Origin: Acidicaldus organivorans
Lineage (GTDB): Bacteria; Pseudomonadota; Alphaproteobacteria; Acetobacterales; Acetobacteraceae
Assembly: GCA_000759655.1 (NCBI GenBank)
Contig: KN173952.1
Span: 346-8,279 of the forward strand
DNA: 7,934 nucleotides
Direction of reading: 5' to 3'
Below, piece after piece: positions 1 through 5,765 of this stretch (position 1 is its first letter; each line of letters starts with the position of its first letter). Under the pieces are notes generated by a model. It was not told the DNA's origin, did no database searches, and worked only from the letters and a program-made list of their open reading frames with translations. The position numbers and the translations under genes were made by a program.

Positions 1-261
1 GAGCGGCTGAGCGAGGAGGAGCGGGCGCTCAAGGCGGAGCTCGCCTCGCTGCCCGAGATCACCATCCTTCACCTCATCTACCAGCAGAAGGCCTATGAGG
101 GAGACGACAAGGACTACGATTTCAGCGCCGTCTCCATGCGCGAACACTGGCGGGCGGGCTACCGCGACACCAAGGCCACGCTCGAGCACCGCGACTGGCT
201 GGAGCCGCCGCCCGAAAGCGAGGGGATGGTCATCCACGACATCCACAGCGCCCGCGACTGA
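1..261 (+). CDS. Patatin-like phospholipase family protein, C-terminal end (DUF3734-type tail), partial
   Basis: The reading frame is open from the first base to the TGA at 259-261, giving the last 86 residues of a protein whose start lies outside the window. The visible part contains HLIYQQKAYEGDDKDYDF followed by SMREHWRAGYRDT and a closing HRDWLEPP segment. From memory this matches the C-terminal DUF3734 region found after the patatin domain in many alphaproteobacterial patatin-like phospholipases. Patatin proteins are Ser-Asp acyl hydrolases of lipids, but the GxSxG and DG[GA] catalytic motifs would lie upstream and cannot be seen here. The following YceI gene begins only 4 bp after the stop, so the two may be co-transcribed. 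The family call rests on the tail alone; the tail is distinctive, but I could not run a profile search. Confidence 0.75.
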   Translation, partial: ERLSEEERALKAELASLPEITILHLIYQQKAYEGDDKDYDFSAVSMREHWRAGYRDTKATLEHRDWLEPPPESEGMVIHDIHSARD

Positions 262-265
262 ACGG

Positions 266-850
266 GTGAAGCCCGGCGGGGGGAGCGGTCGCGGGTGGGA
301 GAGGTGGGCGCTGTTCGCCGCCCTCGCCCTTGCCGGGGTTTTCCCGCACGCGCTTCACGCGGCCCCCCTTGCCTACACCATCACCCCCGCCAACACCGCC
401 ATCACCATCCGCGTTTACCTCTTCGGGATGATCCCGTTCGAGGGGCATTTCACCCGTTTCGAGGGCCGCCTTCTCCTCGATCCCGCCGAGCCCCGCTTCT
501 GCGCAGTCAGGATGCATATCGACACGACGAGTTTCGTGATGAACGCCAAGGCGGCGCAATCGGTGGCGGTCGGCCCCGCTTTCCTCGATGCGGCGCATTA
601 TCAGGAGATGGATTTCAGCGGCACCTGCCGCGCCGTCTCGGCGCAGGGGGGCTTCATTGCGGGCGAACTCCATTTGCGCGACCGCGCGGGGCCGCTCATC
701 TTCACGCTCTCGCGCTCCGACCGCGATTTCGCCATCTCCGGCACGCTCGAGCGCCAGCGCTGGGGCATGACCGGGCATCCGCTGCTCGCCTCCGGCCTGA
801 TCCATATCGAGGTCGAGACCCGCATCCTCACCGCGAGCGCCGCGCCCTGA
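266..850 (+). CDS. YceI family periplasmic protein
   Basis: Predicted 194 aa. I chose the GTG at 266 because it follows the upstream stop by 4 bp and gives a complete Sec signal peptide: basic N-terminus (K2, R9, R13), hydrophobic stretch about residues 14-27, and an ALHA|AP cleavage site near residue 32. Starting further upstream would run back through the patatin gene in another frame. No clear Shine-Dalgarno is visible, so translational coupling is likely. The mature part has the YceI lipocalin-like beta-barrel pattern: YTITPANTAITIRVYLFG at the start, an EGHFTRFEGRLLLDP segment (59-73), the VGPAFLDAAHYQEMDFSGT block (102-120) and an RQRWGMTG block (164-171). YceI barrels bind polyprenoid or other lipid chains in the periplasm; individual roles are rarely known. 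Cys79 and Cys121 could form a disulfide after export, which is inference. The cargo is unknown. Confidence 0.85.
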   Translation: MKPGGGSGRGWERWALFAALALAGVFPHALHAAPLAYTITPANTAITIRVYLFGMIPFEGHFTRFEGRLLLDPAEPRFCAVRMHIDTTSFVMNAKAAQSVAVGPAFLDAAHYQEMDFSGTCRAVSAQGGFIAGELHLRDRAGPLIFTLSRSDRDFAISGTLERQRWGMTGHPLLASGLIHIEVETRILTASAAP

Positions 851-864
851 CCGGAGACGCGGCA

Positions 865-942
865 TCGAGTTGACGGCCTTCGGCTCGACGGGGTCTCGGC
901 TCGACAGGGTCTCGGCTTGAGGGACTTTGGCTTGACGGGGCC
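865..942 (+). repeat. Degenerate tandem repeat, about five 15-16 bp units, upstream of parE
   Basis: Five head-to-tail units can be read at 865-879, 880-895, 896-911, 912-926 and 927-942. Units 2 and 3, TCGGCTCGACGGGGTC and TCGGCTCGACAGGGTC, differ at a single base; units 1, 4 and 5 keep the core TYGRSTYGAS-GGG with more changes, and two units are 1 nt shorter. The array lies in the 196-bp gap between yceI and parE, starting 15 bp after the yceI stop. Units 1 and 5 contain TTGACG, which resembles a -35 box, but I see no matching -10 box. The rest of the gap (943-1046) is GC-rich, with CCCCGCGGGG at 991-1000 and CCCGCCC (964-970) able to pair with GGGCGGG (1010-1016). The repeat is directly seen; any function is unknown. 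Confidence 0.75.
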
Positions 943-1046
943 GGGCCAAGCTGCCACCCAAACCCCGCCCACGCCCCCCGGGCGGCACGCCCCCGCGGGG
1001 ACGTCCGGAGGGCGGGCAAAGAACGGATCGAAAGCACGGGACGGTC

Positions 1047-3047
1047 ATGGACGATCTCTTCGGATCCAAAGCCGCGCCGCGGCCTTCCTCTCGGCGGGGG
1101 GGCGGCAAGGCCTATTCGGCGGAGGACATCGAGGTCCTCGAAGGGCTCGAGCCGGTCCGCCGCCGCCCTGGCATGTATGTCGGCGGCACCGATGCCGCCG
1201 CCCTCCACCACCTCGCCGCCGAGATCTTCGACAACGCGATGGACGAGGCGGTGGCCGGCCATGCCGACCGCATCGAGGTGACGCTCGAAGAGGACAACCT
1301 GCTCGCCATCCGCGACAACGGGCGCGGCATCCCGGTCGATCCCCACCCCAAATTCCCCCATCTCAGCGCGCTCGAGGTGATCCTCACCACGCTCCATGCC
1401 GGGGGCAAGTTCTCGGCCAAGGCCTATGCCACGGCGGGCGGGCTGCACGGGGTGGGAAGCTCGGTGGTGAACGCGCTCTCCGAGCGGCTCGAGGTCGAGG
1501 TGACGCGCGAGGGGGCGCGCTGGCGGCAGGTCTATGCCCGCGGCAAGCCGCTCACCCCGCTCGAGAAAGTGGCCGAGGGGGTGCGCGGTCAGGGCACGCT
1601 GATCCGCTTCCGCCCCGATCCCGAGATCTTCGGCCCGCTCCGCTTCGACCCCGCCCGTCTCTACCGCCTCTGCCGCTCCAAGGCCTATCTCTACCGCGGC
1701 GTGCGCATCTTCTGGAAAGCGGCCCCCTCGGTGGTGGCGGGAAGCGCCATCCCGCAGGAAGCGGAATTCCACTTCCCCGGCGGCCTGCGCGAAAGCCTCG
1801 AGGCCGAGCTCGGCGAGGAGGCCGACCTGATCGGGGGGATCTGGGACGGCGAGGCCACCCTCCCGCCCCCGCGCGAGGGCCTGCCGCCCGGGCGGCTGGA
1901 ATGGGCGATCGGCTGGCGCGAATGGGGCGAGCCCTTCCTCCACTCCTACTGCAACACCATCCCCACCCCGGAGGGGGGGACGCACGAGGCGGGGCTCCGC
2001 GCCGCCCTCCTCAAGGGGTTCCGCGCCTATGGCGAGAGCCGCGGCGTCAAGCGCGCCCGCGACGTCACCGCCGAGGACATCGGCTCGGCCCTCGCCGGCA
2101 AGCTCTCGCTCTTCCTCGCCGAGCCGCAGTTCCAGGGCCAGACCAAGGAGAAACTCACCACCCAAGAGGCCGCCCGCCTGGTCGAGACGGCGCTGCGCGA
2201 TCATTTCGACCATTTCCTCGCCGCCGACCCCGCCCGCGCCGACGCCCTGCTCGCCCATCTCATCGCCCGCGCCGAGGAGCGGCTCAAGCGCCGTCAGGCC
2301 CGCGAGGTGGCGCGCAAGACCCCGACCCGCCGGCTGCGCCTTCCCGGCAAGCTCGCCGACTGCACCCTGGAAAATCCCGAGGCGACCGAGCTCTTCCTGG
2401 TCGAGGGCGATTCGGCGGGCGGCTCGGCCAAGCAGGCGCGCAACCGCGAGACCCAGGCCGTCCTTCCCCTGCGCGGCAAGATCCTCAACGTGGCGAGCGC
2501 CTCCTCGGAGAAGCTCCAGCAGAACCAGGAGCTCCGCGATCTGGTCGAGGCGCTCGGCTGCGGGACGGGGCGGCACTTCGACCTCAGCCGGCTGCGCTAC
2601 GGGCGGATCATCATCATGACCGATGCCGACGTCGATGGGGCCCACATCGCCTCGCTCCTGATGACATTCTTCTACCGCGAGCTTCCCGGCCTGATCGAGG
2701 CGGGCCGCCTCTATCTCGCCCAGCCGCCGCTCTACCGCCTCGCGCACGGCGCAGAGGTCCATTACGCGATGAACGATGCCGAGCGCGACCGGCTGCTCGC
2801 AAGCGCGTTCAAGAATGCCGCCAAGGTCGAGATCAGCCGCTTCAAGGGTCTGGGCGAGATGCCGCCCCACATCCTCCGCCAGACGACGATGGACCCGCGC
2901 CATCGCACCCTGCTCCGCGTGGTGGTGCCGGAGGCGGCGCGGGAGGAGACGGCGGGGCTCATCGAGCAGCTCATGGGACGAAGGCCCGAGCTCCGCTTCC
3001 GCTTCATCCAGGAGCGGGCCCCGGAGATCGAGGAACTCGACGTCTGA
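1047..3047 (+). CDS. parE: DNA topoisomerase IV subunit B
   Basis: Predicted 666 aa. ParE is the ATPase subunit of the A2B2 type II topoisomerase that unlinks daughter chromosomes in the cytoplasm, working with ParC (not in this window). The GHKL ATPase fold shows EIFDNAMDEA (59-68, Mg/ATP Asn63), DNGRGIPV (90-97) and GGLHGVGSSVVNAL (131-144). The transducer domain carries the QTKEKL loop (365-370) with Lys367 as the likely phosphate-contacting lysine. The Toprim domain has EGDSAGGS (453-460, Glu453), PLRGKILNV (474-482) and the metal-binding DADVDGAH (526-533). RFKGLGEM (598-605) and TMDP (614-617) close the domain. GyrB is excluded by the short length with no insertion, the QTKEKL rather than QTKTKL loop, and the C-terminal EELDV typical of alphaproteobacterial ParE. 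The ATG at 1047 starts MDDLFG, a usual ParE start; only a weak purine stretch precedes it. All key residues are intact. It appears to be a stand-alone gene. Confidence 0.96.
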   Translation: MDDLFGSKAAPRPSSRRGGGKAYSAEDIEVLEGLEPVRRRPGMYVGGTDAAALHHLAAEIFDNAMDEAVAGHADRIEVTLEEDNLLAIRDNGRGIPVDPHPKFPHLSALEVILTTLHAGGKFSAKAYATAGGLHGVGSSVVNALSERLEVEVTREGARWRQVYARGKPLTPLEKVAEGVRGQGTLIRFRPDPEIFGPLRFDPARLYRLCRSKAYLYRGVRIFWKAAPSVVAGSAIPQEAEFHFPGGLRESLEAELGEEADLIGGIWDGEATLPPPREGLPPGRLEWAIGWREWGEPFLHSYCNTIPTPEGGTHEAGLRAALLKGFRAYGESRGVKRARDVTAEDIGSALAGKLSLFLAEPQFQGQTKEKLTTQEAARLVETALRDHFDHFLAADPARADALLAHLIARAEERLKRRQAREVARKTPTRRLRLPGKLADCTLENPEATELFLVEGDSAGGSAKQARNRETQAVLPLRGKILNVASASSEKLQQNQELRDLVEALGCGTGRHFDLSRLRYGRIIIMTDADVDGAHIASLLMTFFYRELPGLIEAGRLYLAQPPLYRLAHGAEVHYAMNDAERDRLLASAFKNAAKVEISRFKGLGEMPPHILRQTTMDPRHRTLLRVVVPEAAREETAGLIEQLMGRRPELRFRFIQERAPEIEELDV

Positions 3048-3260
3048 AACCCTTGATCGAGCGCAAGGGAAAAATAGATCGAAGGGCGTAGCGTGATCGC
3101 AGCCCGGGAAGAGGCCCGAGTGCGGAGTTACGCGCCTTGTATGGCTTGAAGGAGCGGTGCAATCCGTGCTAGGGCCTTGATTGTGGGCAGAAAAGACCCG
3201 TTGCCGGATCGTCTCGGCACGATCAGTGGGACTTCGACGACACAATAAAGGAGAGAAAAG
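3048..3260 (+). promoter_or_regulatory. Intergenic leader of the PepSY-like gene with a small palindrome
   Basis: This 213-bp gap holds no believable ORF. It contains a perfect inverted repeat GATCGT-CTCGGC-ACGATC at 3207-3224, about 37 bp before the next start codon. That position would suit either an operator or a 5' leader hairpin. I found no convincing -35/-10 pair; the best is TTGAAG at 3146 with GCTAGG 16 bp later, which is weak. No clear factor-independent terminator for parE is visible either, so read-through from parE cannot be excluded. Confidence 0.3.
3248..3253 (+). promoter_or_regulatory. Strong Shine-Dalgarno of the PepSY-like gene
   Basis: AAGGAG sits 7 nt before the ATG at 3261 inside an A-rich stretch. 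It is the best ribosome binding site in the window and fixes the start of the small secreted protein. Confidence 0.85.
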
Positions 3261-3530
3261 ATGAAACGGAACGTTCTCTTGGGTCTGGCGGGTGCGGCGC
3301 TTTTCGCGGGGGCGCCGGCAATGGCGGCGGAGAAGGCGACCCATGGCCGCAACACGCCAGAAGGGATGGCGCTGACCGAGGCCCTCAACATGCTCTATGC
3401 CAAGGGCTATCATGATCCTTCCAACCTTACCTATGAGGGCGGCAAGGTGAAGGCGACCGCCCTCGATCACGACAACAAGCAGGTCTCGGTCGTGATCGAT
3501 CCGCGCGCGAAGACCGTCAACGCGATGTAA
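3261..3530 (+). CDS. Small secreted PepSY-like domain protein
   Basis: Predicted 89 aa. Residues 1-22 form a classical Sec signal peptide: KR, then a hydrophobic stretch LLGLAGAALFAGAP, then an AMA|A cleavage site. This leaves a mature protein of about 67 aa in the periplasm. The mature part has one helix-like segment (MALTEALNMLYAKGYHDPSNL, about 36-56) followed by two strands (TYEGGKVKATALDHDNKQVSVVIDPRAKTVNA). This alpha-beta-beta order, ending in V-x-V-D-P-x-T, is that of PepSY-like (PepSY_2) small periplasmic proteins. Related domains are thought to act as peptidase inhibitors or in metal or envelope stress response, but no specific role is established for stand-alone copies. There is no cysteine and no metal-binding cluster. 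The strong ribosome binding site suggests good expression. The gene is flanked by a leader palindrome and a downstream hairpin, so it is probably monocistronic. The coding call is firm; the family call is by pattern only. Confidence 0.75.
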   Translation: MKRNVLLGLAGAALFAGAPAMAAEKATHGRNTPEGMALTEALNMLYAKGYHDPSNLTYEGGKVKATALDHDNKQVSVVIDPRAKTVNAM

Positions 3531-3536
3531 TCCACG

Positions 3537-3573
3537 GACCCCCGCGGCCGGGCTTGCCGTCCGGCCCGGGGTC
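3537..3573 (+). terminator. GC-rich hairpin after the PepSY-like gene
   Basis: GACCCC (3537-3542) pairs with GGGGTC (3568-3573) and GGCCGG (3546-3551) with CCGGCC (3561-3566), giving a 12-bp stem with a small internal loop and a 9-nt apical loop, beginning 7 nt after the stop codon. It is not followed by a proper T-run (GTCTATGG follows), so as an intrinsic terminator it would be weak; it may instead protect the 3' end. It overlaps the proposed tRNA promoter. Confidence 0.5.
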
Positions 3574-3582
3574 GTCTATGGA
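3554..3582 (+). promoter_or_regulatory. Probable sigma-70 type promoter of tRNA-Glu
   Basis: TTGCCG (3554-3559) and TATGGA (3577-3582) are separated by exactly 17 bp. Transcription would start near 3589, about 10 nt before the mature tRNA 5' end at 3599, a usual short tRNA leader. The -35 box lies in the loop of the upstream hairpin and the spacer contains its 3' arm. Not tested experimentally. Confidence 0.5.
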
Positions 3583-3598
3583 AAGGCTCATGGCTTGG

Positions 3599-3674
3599 GT
3601 CCCGTTCGTCTAGAGGCCTAGGACACCGCCCTCTCACGGCGGCAACAGGGGTTCGAATCCCCTACGGGACGCCA
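3599..3674 (+). tRNA. tRNA-Glu (anticodon CTC)
   Basis: A full cloverleaf of 76 nt can be folded by eye. The acceptor stem is GTCCCGT (3599-3605) with ACGGGAC (3664-3670), with discriminator G3671 and encoded CCA 3672-3674. The D-arm closes GTC/GAC (3608-3610 with 3622-3624). The anticodon stem is CCGCC/GGCGG around loop CTCTCAC (3631-3637), giving anticodon CTC at 3633-3635, which reads GAG. The T-arm is AGGGG/CCCCT around TTCGAAT (3647-3663). It decodes GAG, a heavily used glutamate codon in the surrounding genes. There is no adjoining second tRNA and no sign of an integrated element or att-type duplication of its 3' end within the window. Confidence 0.97.
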
Positions 3675-3750
3675 TTCTTTCCTGATGTTTTTCTCCGTTC
3701 TCCAAATACCCTTCGCGGGCTCGACGCGCTGGGCGGCCGCTTTGTCGCGC

Positions 3751-3793
3751 ATGACACCCTGCCGCGCATGCGGCCTATGACGCCTTGCCGCGC
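3751..3793. repeat. Imperfect direct repeat (two 17-bp copies, 26-bp period)
   Basis: ATGACACCCTGCCGCGC (3751-3767) and ATGACGCCTTGCCGCGC (3777-3793) match at 15 of 17 bases and are separated by ATGCGGCCT. They lie in the gene-free stretch 3675-3983 between tRNA-Glu and folE. Apart from this repeat and the hairpins listed separately I see no gene there. The two possible short minus-strand ORFs across it include the antisense of the tRNA and look spurious. Confidence 0.6.
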
Positions 3794-3837
3794 TCCCACG
3801 CCCCCACCTCGAGGAGGCGCAACGCTCTTGGGGTGAT

Positions 3838-3899
3838 CGGGAGGGGCGAGCGGGGGGAGCGAGCGGCAAGCCCCTCTCCCGTGCCCTCGCGGCATTTTT
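3838..3899 (+). terminator. Hairpin pair ending in a T-run, likely terminator zone
   Basis: CGGGAGGGGC (3838-3847) pairs with GCCCC-TC-TCCCG (3870-3881), a 10-bp stem with a 2-nt bulge. It is followed at once by a short hairpin TGCC-CTCGC-GGCA (3882-3894) and TTTTT (3895-3899). On the + strand this has the layout of a factor-independent terminator. It would end transcripts arriving from tRNA-Glu about 220 nt upstream before they reach the convergent folE. The stem next to the T-run is only 4 bp, so efficiency is doubtful. Confidence 0.4.
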
Positions 3900-3919
3900 C
3901 CCGGCTTTCGGGAGCCCGC

Positions 3920-3944
3920 CCCCCAGAGGAACGCAGCCTGGGGG
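3920..3944 (-). terminator. Inverted repeat downstream of folE
   Basis: CCCCCAG (3920-3926) and CTGGGGG (3938-3944) form a perfect 7-bp stem with an 11-nt loop, 40-64 bp past the folE stop in the folE direction. No T-run follows on the - strand, so it would serve as a 3'-end stabiliser or a weak terminator. The inverted repeat is seen directly; the role is inferred from position. Confidence 0.3.
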
Positions 3945-3983
3945 ACGCGGCCTGAGGACGCGGGCCCCCCGTCCTTCGAAAGC

Positions 3984-4622
3984 CTATCCCTCGAAATCGG
4001 CGTTGGTGCCGTTCTGCATGATGGTGAGGAGCTCGCGGCGCGAGGCGGGATCGTCGCGGAAAACGCCCAGCATGCGGCTCGTCACCATCGTCCCCCCCGG
4101 CTTGTGCACGCCGCGGGTGGTCATGCACTGATGCACCGCCTCGATGATCACCGCCACGCCGCGCGGCTCCAGCACCTCCTGGATGGTGTCAGCGATCTGG
4201 ACGGTGAGCTTCTCCTGGATCTGCAACCGCTTGGCGAAGGCATCGACCACGCGGGCAAGCTTGCTGATCCCCACCACCCGGCGGTTGGGAAGATAGGCGA
4301 CATGGGCCCGGCCGATGATGGGGGCGAGATGGTGCTCGCAGAAACTCTCGAGCCGGATGTTGCGGAGCAGCACGATCTCGTCATACCCCTCAACTTCCTC
4401 GAAGGTGCGGGCGAGCAGCGCGTGCGGGTCCACCTCGTAGCCCGCGAAAAACTCCTGATAGGCCCGCACCACCCGCGCCGGGGTGTCCCGGAGCCCCTCG
4501 CGTTCGGGATCATCCCCCGCCCAACGGAGAAGGGTGCGCACCGCTTCCTCGGCTTCGGCCCGGCTGGGGCGCTTGACATCCCCCCCTGCCCCACGCCGCA
4601 GTGAACTCTTCGTCAAACTCAC
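3984..4622 (-). CDS. folE: GTP cyclohydrolase I
   Basis: Predicted 212 aa from GTG at 4622. The enzyme turns GTP into 7,8-dihydroneopterin triphosphate and formate, the first step of tetrahydrofolate synthesis and also the entry to queuosine precursors; it acts in the cytoplasm as a decamer. The zinc site is complete: CEHH (Cys95, His97, His98) and Cys166 in QCMTTRG (165-171). The flanking [14 protein letters not shown] and [19 protein letters not shown] are textbook FolE, and the N-terminal helix segment [27 protein letters not shown] is intact. The frame stays open upstream to 4790, but the extra N-terminus is Arg/Gly-rich and unlike FolE. A GAAAGGA ribosome site (4639-4633) lies 10 nt before this GTG and 7 nt before an in-frame TTG at 4625, so the start could be one codon earlier. 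It is oriented like the ABC operon, 189 bp downstream of it, and converges on tRNA-Glu. Confidence 0.95.
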   Translation of the reverse strand: MSLTKSSLRRGAGGDVKRPSRAEAEEAVRTLLRWAGDDPEREGLRDTPARVVRAYQEFFAGYEVDPHALLARTFEEVEGYDEIVLLRNIRLESFCEHHLAPIIGRAHVAYLPNRRVVGISKLARVVDAFAKRLQIQEKLTVQIADTIQEVLEPRGVAVIIEAVHQCMTTRGVHKPGGTMVTSRMLGVFRDDPASRRELLTIMQNGTNADFEG

Positions 4623-4811
4623 CAAAGCTGGATCCTTTCTTCGATCTTCGATATCCGTCGCGAGCCACGGGGACGTTCCCCCAATTCCTATGTGGCCCCT
4701 TTCGGCCAGGGCGCAAGCCGCCCGCCCTCGGCGACGGACGCCCAAGGCGCGTCCCCCGGAAACGTCCCCTCGAGACCGGCGCGATGGCAAGAGCGGGCCT
4801 CTTCCCGCGCC
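4623..4811 (-). promoter_or_regulatory. Structured gap between the ABC operon and folE
   Basis: This gap most likely holds the folE promoter and leader and the end of the ABC transcript. GGGGACGTT (4669-4677) and AACGTCCCC (4761-4769) are a perfect 9-bp inverted repeat. Nested between them are AGGGCG/CGCCCT (4708-4713 with 4723-4728) and TGGCC/GGCCA (4693-4697 with 4704-4708). No stem is followed by a T-run on the - strand. A faint -35/-10 pair (TTGCGC, then CATAGG 18 bp on) can be read on the - strand near 4715-4685. I do not recognise a known riboswitch. Confidence 0.3.
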
Positions 4812-5765
4812 TCAGGCCTCTCCCTTCTCCCGCCCATAGAGCAGGAGCAGGACAAGGATGATCACCCCGTAGATGATGCTCCGGCCAAATTCCGGCATGT
4901 TCATGGCGAGCAGCACGCTCATCAAAGTTACGAGAGCGATTGAACCCGCCACCGTGCCCACATAGTGGCCCCGTCCGCCGAGGATCGAGGCCCCGCCGAT
5001 CACCACCGCGGCGATCGACTGAAAAAGGAAGGGCTCGCCCATCCCGAGCGAGGCCTGCCCGCCGAAGCCCACCAGCATCACCCCGGCAAGCGCGGCGAAG
5101 AACCCGGAAAGCGCGTAAAGCCCGATCGTCACCGCCCGCACCCGCACCCCGGCCAGGGCGCTCGCCCGCGCATTGACCCCGATCGCGTAGGTGACGCGGC
5201 CGAAGACGGTCGCCCCCAGCACGAAGGAGACGACGAGGGTCACCCCGAGCCAGAGCCAGAGGGCGGCGGGAAGGCCGAGCCAGCTCCCATGGGCGAGGCT
5301 CTGGATCGAAGGCGGGGCGTAGGAGGCGCAGGCCTCGCAGGTCATGCCGCCGCTGAAGCCGAGCGTGAGCCCCTCCATGATGCCGTTCATGGCAAGCGTC
5401 ATCACCACCGCGGGCACGCCAAGAAAGGCGATCCCGATCCCATTTAGCAGCCCGACCCCGAGCCCCATGGCGAGCGTCAAGGCCAGCGCCGAAAGCGCCC
5501 GCCCGTTCTCGCCGAGCGAGCTCGTGGCAAGCAGGATGGCCGCCGCGTTCAGCACCCAGGGCACCGAGAGATCGATGCCGCCGATCAGGATGACGAAGGT
5601 CTGGCCCGCCGCGACCAGGCCGACGAAGACGGCGACGGTGAGGATAGCCGAGACGCTCGCGGGCGCGATGAAGCCGGGCCGCACCCATTCGCCGAGCCCG
5701 AACAGCAGGAGCGCGGCGAGAAAGGCATAGAGGGCGCGGCGGGCGGTCTCGCTCAGCCGGATCAT
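4812..5765 (-). CDS. Sugar-type ABC transporter permease B (BPD_transp_2 / RbsC class)
   Basis: Predicted 317 aa, an inner-membrane channel subunit of an RbsC-like importer. Hydrophobic segments run through most of the chain (about 12-27, 39-62, 72-82, 92-114, 117-136, 166-186, 211-236, 249-263, 266-288, 297-310). The family hallmark GGIDLSVP sits at 62-69, the cytoplasmic coupling loop at 188-206 (VFGRVTYAIGVNARASALAGV region), and GGASILGGRGHYVGTVAGS at 258-276. Full length compared with the usual 310-340 aa. Its ATG overlaps the stop of permease A in an ATGA at 5765-5762, so the two are translationally coupled and probably pair as a heterodimer, as LsrC/LsrD or YtfT/YjfF do. An unusual CEAC (Cys143, Cys146) lies in the loop that faces outside in RbsC. 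The substrate is not known; a carbohydrate or related small polar molecule is likely from the family. Confidence 0.9.
   Translation of the reverse strand: MIRLSETARRALYAFLAALLLFGLGEWVRPGFIAPASVSAILTVAVFVGLVAAGQTFVILIGGIDLSVPWVLNAAAILLATSSLGENGRALSALALTLAMGLGVGLLNGIGIAFLGVPAVVMTLAMNGIMEGLTLGFSGGMTCEACASYAPPSIQSLAHGSWLGLPAALWLWLGVTLVVSFVLGATVFGRVTYAIGVNARASALAGVRVRAVTIGLYALSGFFAALAGVMLVGFGGQASLGMGEPFLFQSIAAVVIGGASILGGRGHYVGTVAGSIALVTLMSVLLAMNMPEFGRSIIYGVIILVLLLLYGREKGEA

Noticed and set aside
917..3091. A 724-codon + strand frame overlapping parE
   Set aside because: Shifted frame of parE; product is Arg/Pro/Gly-rich and low in complexity, typical of a shadow frame.
828..3470. An 880-codon open frame on the - strand across parE and the PepSY-like gene
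   Set aside because: It is antisense to parE, which has all family motifs. The translation is rich in Arg, Glu, Gly and Leu with no recognisable domain, and long antisense frames are common in high-GC genes.
3599..3793. tRNA-Glu as an integration site for a mobile element
   Set aside because: No integrase, no duplicated tRNA 3' end and no base-composition break in the window.
3618..3895. Two short - strand frames over tRNA-Glu and the following gap
   Set aside because: One encodes the antisense of the tRNA, a frequent false gene call; neither has a ribosome site or a recognisable product.
3899..3913. TCCCG-GCTTT-CGGGA as a + strand terminator
   Set aside because: The T-run lies before, not after, the stem on the + strand, and on the - strand the stem is followed by A residues, so it fits neither direction.
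4510..5688. A 392-codon - strand frame over permease B and the folE upstream gap
   Set aside because: Out of frame with both real genes, Arg/Gly/Ala-rich, no motif.
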